NCBI GenBank assembly: GCA_001466705.2
Contig: LATX02000068.1
Location: 186,001-250,000, forward strand
Source of the DNA: Moniliophthora roreri
Taxonomy: Eukaryota; Basidiomycota; Agaricomycetes; Agaricales; Marasmiaceae
Direction of reading: 5' to 3'
DNA length: 64,000 nucleotides
Shown here piece after piece: positions 1-11,420 of this stretch. Below the pieces are notes generated by a model. The model was not told the origin of the DNA and searched no databases. It was given only the letters and a program-made list of their open reading frames with translations. Each line of letters starts with the position of its first letter. Position 1 is the first letter of the stretch. The position numbers and the translations under genes were made by a program.

Positions 1-1
1 C

Positions 2-732
2 AGCAATACGAGCGCGTACTACTCCGAAGTGGGAAGCTGTGTCTCAGAACATGACTTGAGCTCTGACGCAAACCTTCAAAGTCGCAGAACGTCATGGTAT
101 GTCAAGCCTTACTTTACAAAGGTTATGTCTTGATTAATCAGTGTAATTTAGCACGCCTGGCCAATTTCTTGGTCTCATGTCCGGCTTGAACGTCGGTTGC
201 GAGGGTAGCCCTCCAAATGGTCTTTATGAGCAAAATCACAATGATGGCACGGGTACATATCCGTCTCCCTCTTCAACGATTTCTGCCGGTGGTAGCCCTC
301 CATTAACCAATGGAGTGAGCTCTGCAAATGTCGCCGGATCCAGCTCGACGGACCTTCCTTACACTCTTCAGACCAATCATGACCAGGTTTGTGTTTGTTT
401 CTTAGCAACCATTGTGTCAAACTCACAAATTTATACAGCTGGGAGTGAACGGCCACTCTGCTTCCCCTGTGGTTGATGCCGAGGTACCGTTTTATTCGCA
501 GAATGATAGTGCCTACGTGCCGGGTCAGACAAGCCAGTATGGTGGCAGCGAGTACCCTTCGTACGTTCCCATCGACAACCAAGAGAATGTCAACCACACG
601 TACGAGCACGCCAGTGAACACTATTCTGCGGAGGCCAACTTCTCCGGCGGTGTTGTTGAATATCCTCGGCAAGATCCTTACTGCGTCAACCCAACCGGAG
701 TCGCGATGTCCAACTTCCTTCAGGTGAATTAA
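2..732 (+). CDS. C-terminal part of an unrecognised Ser/Gly/Tyr/Asn-rich protein (5' partial)
   Basis: The gene runs off the left edge. Three exons join in frame: 2 to about 102 (ending ...RRTSW before a GTATGT donor), a second from about 153 starting after TTTAG (CTPGQFLGLMSGLNVG...), and a third after the intron near 388-439 (GTTTGT...ATACAG). The end is ...SNFLQVN and a TAA at 730-732. The roughly 200 visible residues have no recognisable domain. They are low complexity, rich in Ser, Gly, Pro, Tyr and Asn, as in the disordered tails of fungal transcription factors, but nothing here proves that role. The last codons overlap a CAG/GTGAAT, so a further 3' exon cannot be excluded. Confidence 0.55.
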
Positions 733-1426
733 TCAACGAAAGGTTACGCTCCGTCTCCCTCTTCTTCTCCTTCACGACCCGTACCTTATATTCATTTTAA
801 AAAAGTCCCGTCGTCCTTCGCCTTCGCCGGAATTCACAATCTGCATTTGTTAGCATAACACGTCTCCCTATTTTCTTCCGTCTTTCTCTCTTCCTCTCTC
901 AACAAGTCTGTTGTCTGTGGCAAAATCCCAGTCTGTCTATTGTAGTTGTAATTCCCTAAACGGACGGCTATTTTTTTTTTTGTTTGTCTCCAACACTCCA
1001 GCTGCTATGACTCTCCTTGACGATTTCTTTCTATCTATCCCGTATTATATCCCTCAGTATTTACCTGTTACCCTAGAGTTTGCACATAATTCAACACTGT
1101 ACTGTTGCCATAACATCTCAATGCAAAAGCTACATCGAGACAAGTTCGACCGATGCTGTGGATCTGGATAGGTACTGCAATTTTCTGAGTGCAACTTCGG
1201 GAGCTATAACACGTGTATCAGTCTTGAAGTGGAGCCGCTACTGTACTCACAGATGTCGAGGTGTACTACAACACGAGGCAAGTCGTAACAACACGTGTAG
1301 CATTGAATTTCAGGTTACCGTCCAAGGACACTAACTCTCTGTTTGATAGTCAATATGACTTGAATTCTCGATATAGACTAATTGTCGGAAGACGAATCAG
1401 AATCTTGCATTGTTTTCGAATTGCCA
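733..1426. other. Intergenic, pyrimidine-rich
   Basis: This is the 3' flank of the preceding gene. It has a CT-rich stretch (about 755-905) and a short T run near 971-981. Only short unsupported reading frames are present, and I see no gene. Confidence 0.5.
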
Positions 1427-1756
1427 ATGATAACCCCGAATCCACTGAATCCTCCCTCCTCTCCCGGGCGTCGGCGCCAGGTAGACCAGTCAAAGCGGGC
1501 ACTTCGGGAAGAGAAAGTCAAATAGTAAGTGCCCGGCTATCGTGAATCAAATAAGATGAATTTGTCGGAGAACGGTTATTTGACTAGATCACCAGCAGTT
1601 ACTCGTGTCAAGACACTCGCTTCGATGCTTCGATGCGAAGTCCGAGACAGGCCGTCCTCGAACAGAACCGGCAACTTGCAACATTGCGGCAAAGACAGAC
1701 AAGGACTTCCTCCGAGTCGAATCGAGTTAGACTTGCAACGAGTCTAGAGCATCTTG
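1427..1756 (+). CDS. Possible 5' exons of an unrecognised gene or gene relic
   Basis: Two open segments join in frame across a good intron. Exon 1 (1427-1524) begins ATG and encodes MITPNPLNPPSSPGRRR followed by a basic helix-like segment ending REEKVK. The donor is GTAAGT at 1525, the acceptor CAGCAG ends at 1598, and exon 2 (1599-1756) continues the frame with a Gln/Arg-rich stretch (VLEQNRQLATLRQRQTRTSS). Further coding-like segments follow on the same strand (around 1850-1950 and 1990-2100), but I could not connect them without a frame problem. The gene may therefore be decayed or need other introns. No family is recognised. The basic, Gln-rich composition would suit a nuclear protein, which is inference only. 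Confidence 0.3.
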
Positions 1757-2854
1757 GTCCTTAACGGTGACATAACCTCGATGCCTACTGGTTGCCCACC
1801 ATCTATATGAAAAGTGTTTCAGCTCTCAACGACTCGGACACCGGCTAGTAAGCTTGACTTGCCTCCGAGACAACCTTTTCATTGACAGTCATTTGGCGCA
1901 ATTTCACCAGTTGATCCCAAAAATACAATTATTTCCTCTGTAAACTGTTTCCGATGTGAGGTGATGCTCCTTCGACCCGGCATTTTCGTCTGATTTCGTG
2001 GAACGATTGACGATGACCCGTTGGAGGGCCGCACCTACTCCGTTTCGATCGTCTCGAGAATTTCCCCGAGGAAAGGTCCTCAGAGTTTTGTCCTGACCAG
2101 AAGTACATTCCAGTGACTGGAGGTCCCCACTTGTCTCATCGTTCCCGGTGACTACACCATCACGGTTATCCACGAAAGGAAGAATAACATCAGAATTCGA
2201 AGACTCGCTGGAAGTGGCACAACATGTGTCCTTCCAGACTTAACGTTGTAGGAGACCCCACATGGAGTAGTGAACGCAGACTGCACGAGGCATCCAAGTA
2301 ACGTTAGAGCAAACAAGTGGGAACTTGAGAATGGACCACATACATTCAGAGGTTTTCTCAGGCTCTGCTAAAGTTGTGTCGTGCATTGTATCAGAAGCTG
2401 CGGCGCTCCGTATGACGATCTGTCGTTCACGTACACTGAACTATATGCGACGTGAGATTCGCTAGGCAAGATTTGCTCAATTTGAGCGAATGAGTATGTC
2501 TTGGAATAACATGCCAATGAGTGGACCAACTTCAGTTTGAGAAATGATGTTTACATTTGCAGGTTTTCGTAGTGCCCCTGCCGTAGGATATCGCAAAAGG
2601 AGTAGCGAACCCGAATCGGACTTCCTATCATTTACGCACAGAGAAATATCGTTATCAGGTCCCAGATCGAAAAGGTCAATCCTCATCGTCCAAACATACC
2701 CGCGGGGCAGTACCCGTGAGGTGGCGTCGCGGTCGAGACCTTCCGTGTCTTTGTTATTTCAGATGACATAGACGTTGTGTGGCTGACTGAGATCACTTGA
2801 GAATTTCTGAATGTCAGCAACTCCTTTATGGCAAAAGTGCATCGATCAATGCAT
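1757..2854. other. Gene-poor tract
   Basis: No complete gene is recognised. Coding-like pieces on the plus strand at about 1850-2210 may belong to the unrecognised exon pair just upstream. The short frames between 2470 and 2770 on both strands have no recognisable similarity. Confidence 0.4.
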
Positions 2855-3300
2855 TGCTCCATCAATTGGTTCCAACTGACTGCACCATCCCTACCGCAAT
2901 ATAAAGCGTCAAGGTAGGTCCTGTTGTCATTTGCCCTGCTCGAGTCCTAAAGAGCTTTGGACTGGATCGGGAAAGGATTGGTAAGTAGGCTATACCTGTT
3001 CCGACGTGATGTGAGAAGAATAATTCTGTAAGGGAACCTTTTTCTGAAAAGACCAGCGGAGCGCCTTCTGTACCAGGTACCAGGTCCCTCTTATACTAAA
3101 ACAGACGAGCTTCTTCGCGGGCGCAGAGCCGCTGAAGAGGGTCACTTTCAACCGCAAGGGAACGTCGTACGCGAAACAAGACTATGTGGTCATAGAACTT
3201 TCCGCATGTGTAGGATAAGGCTGAGGCATCGCGTGTATTTGACTCCTGTAAAGCGGACTATCAGAATAAAGGAAATCGGTTCAGAGATAATGTAAGTGCG
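2855..3300 (-). pseudogene. Decayed 3' half of an aldo/keto reductase (tandem relic)
   Basis: Read on the minus strand, this block matches the C-terminal half of the intact AKR gene directly upstream. In order, a GKFYDHIV segment matches [17 protein letters not shown] matches [23 protein letters not shown] matches [19 protein letters not shown], and LDALYCGRDGAVSWN matches [16 protein letters not shown] stop codon follows QSKAL, other frames are broken and no N-terminal half is visible, so it is non-functional. The homology stretches are collinear with the intact copy, which points to an old tandem duplication. The outer limits are approximate. Confidence 0.75.
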
Positions 3301-3565
3301 AGGAGAAAGTCGACATGCCTACTTTAGTTCCAATGATTTGGCTATCTCGGCTTCCCTGAGGAAATAAGGTAAGCGCACTATCCAATGGCAAACATTCATC
3401 ATCACTCCAATACTGCCCTGGGTCTTCGTGTTCAAGTTTCTGTGTTCCAGGTCGTTTGAAGTCACTGAGGAGCTTCTGGCTGTCGGCAAATTCGATAACT
3501 TTCGTAAGACTCGTCCAAAGCGCGTTGATACTTATTATTTAATACAGGTTGACCTTCATTCTCTA

Positions 3566-4830
3566 TTAATCTGCGCCGACAGGGTTCCAACTAACTGCAC
3601 CATCCTTACCACGATCTAGGGCATCAAGACGAGCCATATCATCACTGTCAAGTTCGAAGTCGTAAAGCTGAGCATTCGACCGGATCCGGAAGGGTTGTGT
3701 ACTTTTGGGAAGCGGGCTGTACCTGGCCCAATTTAAGGAATTTAATCTTGTCTCTATATTTGGAAGTACGCTCACCCTTTCTGCAGGGACCAGCGAAGTA
3801 CAATTTGTGCTGGATCTCGCTTATGCTACTAGAATATGAGCCTGTTCACGCTATGAAGGAACGGTACAGACCTTGTTCGCAAGAGAAACAATTACTTCGT
3901 TATCGAGCTTTCCCCGAATTATCGGGCAATACGCCTCAATTACGATCCCGTTGTTCCGGCAATACTCGACAATGGGGCGTTGTTGACAGAATGGGTGTAG
4001 CTGCAATGGCATCATCAGCACTATGGAGTAAAACCAAATTGGGGACCTGACCTCGATCTGATTGACAGAGGGCATTTCGTAGCCAGCGTTCTTAATTTCT
4101 TCTAGATGCTTTACTGCACTGCGTTATGACGGAATGTTCGTAGAAAGCTTGAAGCATATGCAAGACGTCAACTCACTAGTTGGAGACGCCAACACTCCTA
4201 ATCTTACCAGCAGCTTTTGCTTCAAGGAGGGCTTTGTATGTTGCTATCCGTTTCTCAGAACCAGATAGCGGGTCATGAATCAAGAATAGGTCGATATAAT
4301 CTGTAGCCCCGGACTTTAGTGGAGTTCGAAACGGATGCTCAGACTGAAAATGCTACCGAAGCCAAACTTCTGCAGAGATTCATCGACACCCTTCAAAGTA
4401 TTCTCGTAGCCGTGATGCCTCGATGCGCATTTCGTCGCTGAACAGCGATGATTAGAATCAGACTCTTTCGGTGCCGCAGAGAGATAATTTACTGATAAAG
4501 AGTTCCGACCTGTCCAGTCCACTTTCAGCGACTGCGGCACCAACCGCCGCTTCGTTTCGATACATCTGCGCCGAATCAATATGTCTAGGTGAATATTATT
4601 GTAGTCAGTATCATCCATCGCGCGATATTGACCGGGGACTTTGACCTATATCCGACCTTGAATGCCTCCAGACATGATGGCTTCGCATCATAGTTTTGAT
4701 ATACTCCAAAACCCAGAATCGGCATAAAATAACCTGGGAGGCTAAGCAATTGCAAGAGGAAATATCTCGCTCATAAACTAGGCTCACCAGACGAAAGCTT
4801 TACTTTTGACGCCAATGAGAGTGGGGACAT
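3566..4830 (-). CDS. Aldo/keto reductase (AKR superfamily, NADPH-dependent oxidoreductase)
   Basis: NAD(P)H-dependent carbonyl reductase of the AKR (TIM-barrel) superfamily, about 275-280 aa, normal for the family and probably cytosolic. The start [15 protein letters not shown] is at 4830. About eight short introns were placed by homology. Visible motifs in order: [32 protein letters not shown] (catalytic Asp and Tyr), FITTK (catalytic Lys, after splicing), [11 protein letters not shown] (catalytic His), [35 protein letters not shown], then PLPKS and [16 protein letters not shown] in the cofactor-binding C-terminus. The tetrad is complete, so the gene looks functional. The physiological substrate cannot be told from sequence. 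The gene is divergent from the TRAF-type gene, and a decayed copy lies just downstream. Confidence 0.9.
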
Positions 4831-4937
4831 GGTGATCAATTGAAGGTGAGCTTGAAGGCCTGACGTCAAGACTTACACCGGTTACCGGAATGAATTTGAC
4901 TCCTGCTTTCTACTCTCAGGAGCACTCATCTATTCTA
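4831..4937. promoter_or_regulatory. Short divergent intergenic region (AKR / TRAF-type gene)
   Basis: Only 107 bp separate the two start codons, so both promoters must lie here or extend into the neighbouring transcribed regions. I see no clear TATA box. Confidence 0.5.
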
Positions 4938-6638
4938 ATGGCAACCTTCAACTATATCGATGTCCCCAATACTAATCTGGTATGAAGCAGTTTTTTGACC
5001 CTCTCATCAGTTCTGACCCGAAATTTCTAGATATGTTGCATTTGCCAGTAAGATACAGTATCCAACGCGGTGATATCCTACTGACCCGTTCTCCCAGTAT
5101 GCCATTCCTGAATCCTGTTACTATTTCCATCTGTTCGCATACGTTCTGTCAAGAATGCATCCTCAAGTCAGCGGAGACTTCATCGCTATGTCCAATCGAC
5201 CGAATAGAGTTCAATATGGAACAGCTCAAACCAGCGAACCCTATCATCAGATCCGTGAGTCGAGAAATGCTCTCTATCTTCTATTCCAACTAAGCAATTC
5301 GTATCACAGCTTGTCGATGAGTTGCTCTTGGAATGTACCAATAAGCCTTTAGGTTGCGCGCAGATATGCCAGCGACAATTACTCTCCATACACTTGAAGA
5401 ATTCCTGTCCTTATGGAAGTGTGCCTTGTCCGAGTGAAGACTGCCATGAAACAGTCCTCCGAAAGGACGCAGCTCAACGCCTCTGTACACATACGTTCAA
5501 AACATGCAGCCAATGCGGAATGGAGGCGAAATCTGCGGAGATAGATGTGAGTTTTGTTACTCTGAGACCGATTAACATCTTACATCTCTTTTCCTATAGG
5601 AGCATCAGTCGGCTTGCTCAGGAAGCATAATCACTTGTGAATTCTGCAAAACCGAGCTCCAATATTCTATGAAATTAATGCATTTCGCTATCTGTCCCGA
5701 GGTGACCATCTCATGCACCCAAGCATCATATGGTTGTCCATGGGAAGGCCGGAGACGTGAGCTTACTGCACACGTTAATTCTTGCGGCTATAACAACATC
5801 AGTGGTTTCTTCGCTCTCTACGACGCTAGAGCGGCTGCTATCGCAGATGAAAATCAAGTACTAAAGCGTCGATTAGAAGCAGTGGAGAATATGGTCAGAG
5901 TCTACGAAAGCAATATGCAGGCGATCAAGGTCGCCCTAGGTCCATGGTTTCACAACTCGCACAACGTCTCTCCAACTGCAACCAACCATCATACCTTCCC
6001 TGAGCTCCCTCCAGCGCTGCAAACTTCTGCCCCATCCTCACATTATATGCATTCGCCATCTGATTCTCTGACGCCAACTGCGTCCTTCAACGAACACCAG
6101 GACTTTCTAGCGCCCTTCTTCCCCACAGAAGGCTTGATGACATCCCAAGCCGCCCTACGTCATCCTCAATCTCCAAATACAGGACCAAGTAACCCCTCTA
6201 CATTTGTACCGAGCTGGGATTCCACCGGCGCTACGTCAGGATACCGGAACAGTTTTCAAAACACTGTTGCGCCGCTGGATCTGAGCAGCACTTTGGAAGG
6301 CACGCTTGAGTCGCTGCGACAATCTGTCGTCACTTTGTCTACATCGATGGAGTCGCTTGGAAGGCGAAACGACATAGCATTGACGAATGAGACTTTGAGA
6401 ATCAACGAGGAGATCATGTCGATCAAGGCAAACATGCATGGTCTTCGTATGCAAGTAAGTCATCATTTGATCATATGGGGGACATCCTTTCACACCCTGA
6501 CAGATACATGCAATCTTGATGGATCGCAATGCACAAGTGAGGCGAGTGCAAGACTCACAAGAGGGCTGGGCTTCTCAAACTCGATTGCCATTTGCTACCG
6601 GTCTGGTCCAATCGCCAGTGTCGGTAACAAAATTGTAA
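4938..6638 (+). CDS. RING finger / TRAF-type zinc-finger protein (putative E3 ubiquitin ligase)
   Basis: Spliced product of about 480-490 aa. The start MATFNYIDVPNTNL (4938) is followed by two introns that split the RING finger. After splicing it reads LICCICHMPFLNPVTISICS, then HTFCQECI and LCPID, a classic C3HC4 RING. TRAF-type zinc-finger repeats follow: LECTNKPLGCAQIC, CPYGSVPCPSEDC, CSQCG, CEFCKTEL, CTQASYGCPWEGRR. A short coiled coil comes next (ENQVLKRRLEAVENMVRVYE), then a Ser/Pro-rich linker and a C-terminal helix. The last intron (GTAAGT...CTGACAG) leads to ...SPVSVTKL and TAA at 6636-6638. The RING plus TRAF fingers plus coiled coil architecture is shared with TRAF-like ligases. 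There is no MATH domain. Its substrate is unknown. Confidence 0.8.
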
Positions 6639-6845
6639 AAGGGATTCCCTTTTGTTGAGTGTATTCGTATATAACTAGACCGGGTTTTGAATGTATACTG
6701 TACAAGAATGGGATTTGAATACATTCATTAAAACGACATGTTGGGCTGTTACATGAGTCGCGTGACCTACGGACGCGACCTCGCGTTTGTCACGCTCACA
6801 TTGACTCTTGGATTGACTTGTTGATGATCATTGACTTGGACAACC
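6639..6845. other. Intergenic spacer
   Basis: 207 bp with no coding signal: the 3' flank of the TRAF-type gene and the promoter region of the BRCT gene. Confidence 0.5.
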
Positions 6846-9800
6846 ATGTTCAGCGGCGTCCGATACTATCTCTCTGAATCTTTGGATTCCGAGAGTCGCT
6901 CTAATCTCGAATACGTTCTCAATCAACATGGAGCTCAGCGTGTCAATTCAGCAGCTTCGCCGGAATGCACTCACATTATATCCAATTCGTCTGTATTTGA
7001 GGGGTGGCAGTTGGTGCGGCAGAATGCTGTGGTGGTAACGGTGCGCCACATGTCTTCACTGCAAATTGCATGCCCTAACTATTTCTGTAGGAAGCGTGGG
7101 TTACTCGGTCAGTCCTCTTCAAGAAGCAGCAAAAGTAAAAATACAGTGTTTCCCAACCCAACGCCGTCCGATTGACGATTCTGCTTATTACAGTCCCCAA
7201 CACTACTCGACAGATCCCGGGATGCTGTTCTCCGGCGTTTGTGCTTGTGCCTCAGAGGTGGGAGTCCGTGACAGTTTCGATCGTTCGAAAGCTGACCCAC
7301 ATGTTCCAGTTGCAAACTGGCGACATAGAGATCCTCTCAGCCGGAATCACGTCATTAGGAGGTCAATGGCGTAGTGGACTAGCGAAAGATGTCACACATT
7401 TGTTCGTACTTCAGTCGGGCTCAGAAAAGTACGAACACGCGATGGAATTTCGGGGCCACACTGGCCTGAAAGTGATTGTTCCACACTGGTTCGATGATTC
7501 GGTGAAGTTGGGGGTTCGTGACTTGGACACGAAGCCTTATGAATGGCCGGAGCCTGAGGTTTTCAAGTCTCAAGGGAAGCTGAAGTCCCAGGACACCAGC
7601 AAGAGGAACATTCAGCTTGACCCGGAGAAAGAAGTTTTACTGAAGATTGCAGCATGGAGTCCTAGCTCAAAGGTCCCTACAGCTCCTCGTACGAAGGTGT
7701 ATGGTGGAAGAAAGATATTATTGAGCACGACTTTGGAGTTGGGAGGCAGGAGAAAAGCTATTGAAGCAGGCATTGACAGGGCGGACGGCCATGTGGTCAG
7801 CTATGAGGCGAACGACGGAGGTGATCCGGAAGAGGAATTGAATAGAGTGGACGAGTGTGATATCTATATAACGAAGTTTCGTACAGGACCTGCCTACTAC
7901 AAGGTGCGTACTTCTTCTTTTTGAAAGACTCTCCCATGAACTAGGGTGTCCTAGGCTGTGAGAGCAAGGAAAACGATAGGAACGCTGCAATGGATGTTTC
8001 ATGTCCAGGCTACGGGGGTTCTCACTCGACCACTCGACCAGCTACTCCATTATCCAATCCCCCCCAAACCCATAGAGAATTTCGCAAGCCATGTACGTTT
8101 CGCGTTCGACTTCGATCTCTATCTAATGGTTCTTGCAGGAGATTACCATTACCAACTATACCGGGGAGGCCCGTGACTATCTCAAGAAGCTGATTGCTGC
8201 CATGGGTGCCCAATTTACGCCGACCATGTCGCCCCGTAACACAGTCCTAATCGCCGCAGAGTACGTTTCTGGTTTTGAATGACCTCCTGTTTCTTACGCT
8301 CAATGTCTTTCCCCAGCACAAATAATGGCGCTAAGACAGAACGAGCATACGCTTGGTCAATTCCAATCGTTAATCACACGTGGCTAGAAGACTGTTTTGT
8401 TCAATGGCGAAATTTGACCATTGGTACCGAAAAATATCTCTCTCACCCTCCTGGTTACAATTTCTACTCCTGCCTGGGACGACGTGGATATTCAAAGGCC
8501 GTCGAAGATTTGGAAGAGCTTGTTAAACGTGAAGCCGAAGAGGAAGAGGACGAAGAGGCATTGAAGGCTGGTGGCATGCCACCAGGGACAGAGAATAGTG
8601 CACGAGACGCCAAAGAGGTCGCGAATGCTATTGAACCCGATCTCACGGAGGTGGATGAAGAACCACTGGTGAACGGAGACAGTCATGATGATGACATCGA
8701 GATGCGACCTATGACACCAAAGAGCTCTCCCGCCACATCTGCTAGGGGTAATATCGTAGCCGTTTCTTCTAGCGGTCGACATGGAAGGGTGACTCAGCGT
8801 CCGGAAAAAGACCGAGGCGACGTAAGCGATGAAGGGGAAACTGCTGTGTCAAGGTCCAAACGCAAACCAGCGGTTATGTCCAGCCGAAGGAAGTCGGATG
8901 GTGTTGGGGATGCTGATTCTGCCGGACAGGAAGTCACCAAGACAAATCCTTCGTCTTCGTGTATCAAGAGGCCAAAGAAGAAAGCTGACGGTAGGGAAGC
9001 AGTGGCCGAAGGAAAAAGGGATAGCACAGGTGACAAGAAGGGATTGAAGAAATTCTCGCCGCGGAAACCTGCTCGAATTAGTGACACTGAAGAGGATGAC
9101 GTAGAGTCAGAGGAAGAGCTTCTCAAGAGGCATTCAACTAGGAAAGGCAAAGCAAAGGACGATGATCACGAGAATGACATTACTATAACTCCCACCAAGA
9201 AAGGAGAAAGCTCCAGGTTACCCACGAAACATACCCCAATAACACCATCGCGGAGTCAAGTCAGTGTTGTCGTCCCTCCTTTTAACTTGCACCAATCACC
9301 CGGAACGCCTCGGCGTGCAAATGGTGCAAATGTCTCTCTAGCGAAATCCGCTTTAGTCAAGAGCAAGAGCATCCATGTCTCTGCGAACGAGCAAGCTCAA
9401 GAGAACATTCGTCCGACTCGCATCAGTGAACTGAGCGCTCCTCTCTCCTCGCCACCCTCGGCCGCTCAGCGGTCTAGTAAACGATCAGCAGCGACAAAGG
9501 CCACTCAGCGATTACATGATACAATAATGCCCGACGTGATGCTGTATCAGCAGGAGATGAAGAGGTCAAGGTCAAGAAAGAGTTTGGGTCCCTCTTCAGT
9601 TCCCCCTGAAGATAGCGTCTCCGGAAAGCGTAGGGCGTCTACCGTACACCAAGACGATGATGACGATGACGAGGTGGTCAGTACTTCGAGAAAGGGCAAA
9701 GAAAAGGCTGAGGAGCATTCTGAAGACGAGGTGGAGAAGAACGGCGGTAGAAAAGATAACCGCAAGGGAACAAAAACACACGCTAATAGTGATACGGAGC

Positions 9801-10735
9801 ATGTCTCTGCGCATCGGAAACGCAAGTCTGGGGCAAAAGGCGCACCTGATAAGGAGGATACTTCAGAGCCTGGGGACGACACTGAAGTGGAAGGAAGACA
9901 ACAGAAGAAGCGGAAACTTGCAGGGGGATCTTCGCGGGACCATAGCGGGTCACCTTCCACTATCGCTTCGGTGAGAATGTTGACCACCCAGGTGACATTG
10001 AACGACAATGTTAATAAGGTAAGCAGCGATTACAGACAACCGATACTATACCAATTTCGATATTTGCAGGCTCTGGCCAAACTCGATGTCAAAATGGCGT
10101 CTAAACCTTGGGACTGTACGCACCTAGTGGTCAAACAGCTGGTCCGGACGGAGAAATTCCTCTGTGCCGTGGCGGCTGGTGCATCCATCGTAACGGAGAA
10201 GTGGGCAATTGATTCGGCAGCAGCCAAGAAACTGCTTCGTATGTTCATCCTCATCTTTTTGTATGACTTTAGCTCATCTTTTTGTTCTTGCAGCGGAAGA
10301 TAAATACATCTTGAAAGATCCCGCTGGAGAGAAGAAGTATAATTTCCTTCTAAAGGATGCTTTAGAACGTGCAAGATCGCGAGATGGTCGTTTTTTAGAC
10401 AGACAGACATTCTATGTGACGCCCAAGGTATCTTTGCAGACGGATCCTAAGATGCTCAAGAGTCTCATCATTGCTTGTGGGGGGCAAGTAAGTCGTATTT
10501 TCACCCATTGTTGCACGAGTCTGACAGGGTGTAGTATATGACACAGACGCCAACGCAACGAATTCTTGACGCGAGCGAGGACAGACATGTCATATCTTGT
10601 CCAGATGACGCGTCAATTTGGAGACCCTTTGCTAACAAACATCCCGTTTATACATATGAGTTGCTTCTTACTGGGATTTTGAAGCAGGAAATTGACTGGG
10701 AGAGTGATAAGTTTAGGGTTCCCGGATCATTCTGA
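6846..10735 (+). CDS. RTT107: Multi-BRCT DNA-damage protein, Rtt107/Brc1-like
   Basis: Large nuclear scaffold, about 1,100 aa after removing about nine short introns. I chose the first ATG (MFSGVRYYLSE) because it opens the first BRCT. The N-terminal half carries successive BRCT repeats: SNLEYVLNQHGAQRV, then GITSLGGQWRSGLAKDVTHL with VPHWFDDSV, then a segment with CDIYITKFRTGPAYYK, then YLKKLIAAMGAQF with IPIVNHTWLEDCF. A long linker (about 8490-9960) is rich in Glu, Asp, Lys and Ser. The C-terminus has a BRCT pair (GASIVTEKWAIDS; FYVTPKV, SLIIACGGQ) ending ...KFRVPGSF. Four N-terminal plus two C-terminal BRCTs is the layout of budding yeast Rtt107 and fission yeast Brc1, which bind gamma-H2A and organise repair at stalled forks. 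The orthology is inferred from layout. Confidence 0.75.
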
Positions 10736-10789
10736 GTTGTTTCTGATAATATACAATGTATTGGTCTATACTTGGTCTACACAGTATGT

Positions 10790-11354
10790 TCATTTGACTG
10801 TCGTTTGCGATCGCCATGCCTCATCCAACTGATCTATGTACGTCTGAACCTCCTTGACTGCTGCTTTTCTATCTCTGCGTGCCGACTCCCACGTAGGGTC
10901 TGGCGTGATGGCGTCAAGACGAAGGAGAGATTGAAGGAGAAGTTCAGAGAGACGAAGGTGCTCCTTCTCTGTGGGAGTGGTGACGAAGGACTGGAGAGCG
11001 GGGACGAGGGTAGACCTGACTGTGGACAGCTCGTCATTGATATGAGAAAGGGTATTCTGTTCTGATCTGGAGATTGTAGCGGATGTAGGACCGCCGATTA
11101 CTGCGACGGTTGAATTTGGACGGATTTTGTATGCAGATACTGGCTCAGAAAGTGAGTGAATTAAAAAAGGAATTTGCTGTGTACGCACAAGGTGCATTGT
11201 CGTCCTTCATGAGGGCACCCTTGTGAATCAACTTGAAATTTTCATGGCCAGTCCAATCGGCTACGATTTTTCTGAGATCTCTGAGCGGTGAGTCGAGAGG
11301 CAGAGGCGTATTCACGACTTTACGATCCGCACCACAAGTCAAGGTAAGAGGCAT
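10790..11354 (-). CDS. BAG1: Ubiquitin-like / BAG domain Hsp70 cochaperone
   Basis: Two exons encode about 170 aa. The start MPLTLTCGADRKVV is at 11354. Residues 1 to about 75 form a ubiquitin-like fold (PLRDLRKIVADWTG, FKLIHKGALMKDD, then YKIRPNSTVAVIGG after an intron with donor GTGCGT). The C-terminal half is a BAG-type three-helix bundle (DELSTVRSTLVPALQSF, EKEHLRLSELLLQSLLRLDA, VKEVQTYIDQLDEAW). Proteins with this order are Bag-1-type nucleotide-exchange factors for Hsp70, able to dock to the proteasome through the Ubl. The stop is only 54 bp from the convergent BRCT gene. Confidence 0.8.
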
Positions 11355-11420
11355 CCTTGTCCAAGTTTGGTATTATGTAAATCCTGATTTTTCACCCTTA
11401 CTCTACTACACTCACCGGCG
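11355..11420. promoter_or_regulatory. 66-bp divergent intergenic region (BAG1 / PBS2)
   Basis: The two start codons are separated by only 66 bp, the shortest divergent spacer in the window. No TATA box is evident. Confidence 0.5.

Noticed and set aside
175..672. 165-codon minus-strand frame
   Set aside because: It crosses a well-placed plus-strand intron and is antisense to the Ser/Gly-rich exons of the first gene. No motif is present.
8794..10008. Minus-strand Ser-rich open frames of 118 and 153 codons
   Set aside because: Shadows of the acidic/Ser-rich linker of the BRCT protein, whose coding strand is established by the BRCT motifs on both sides.
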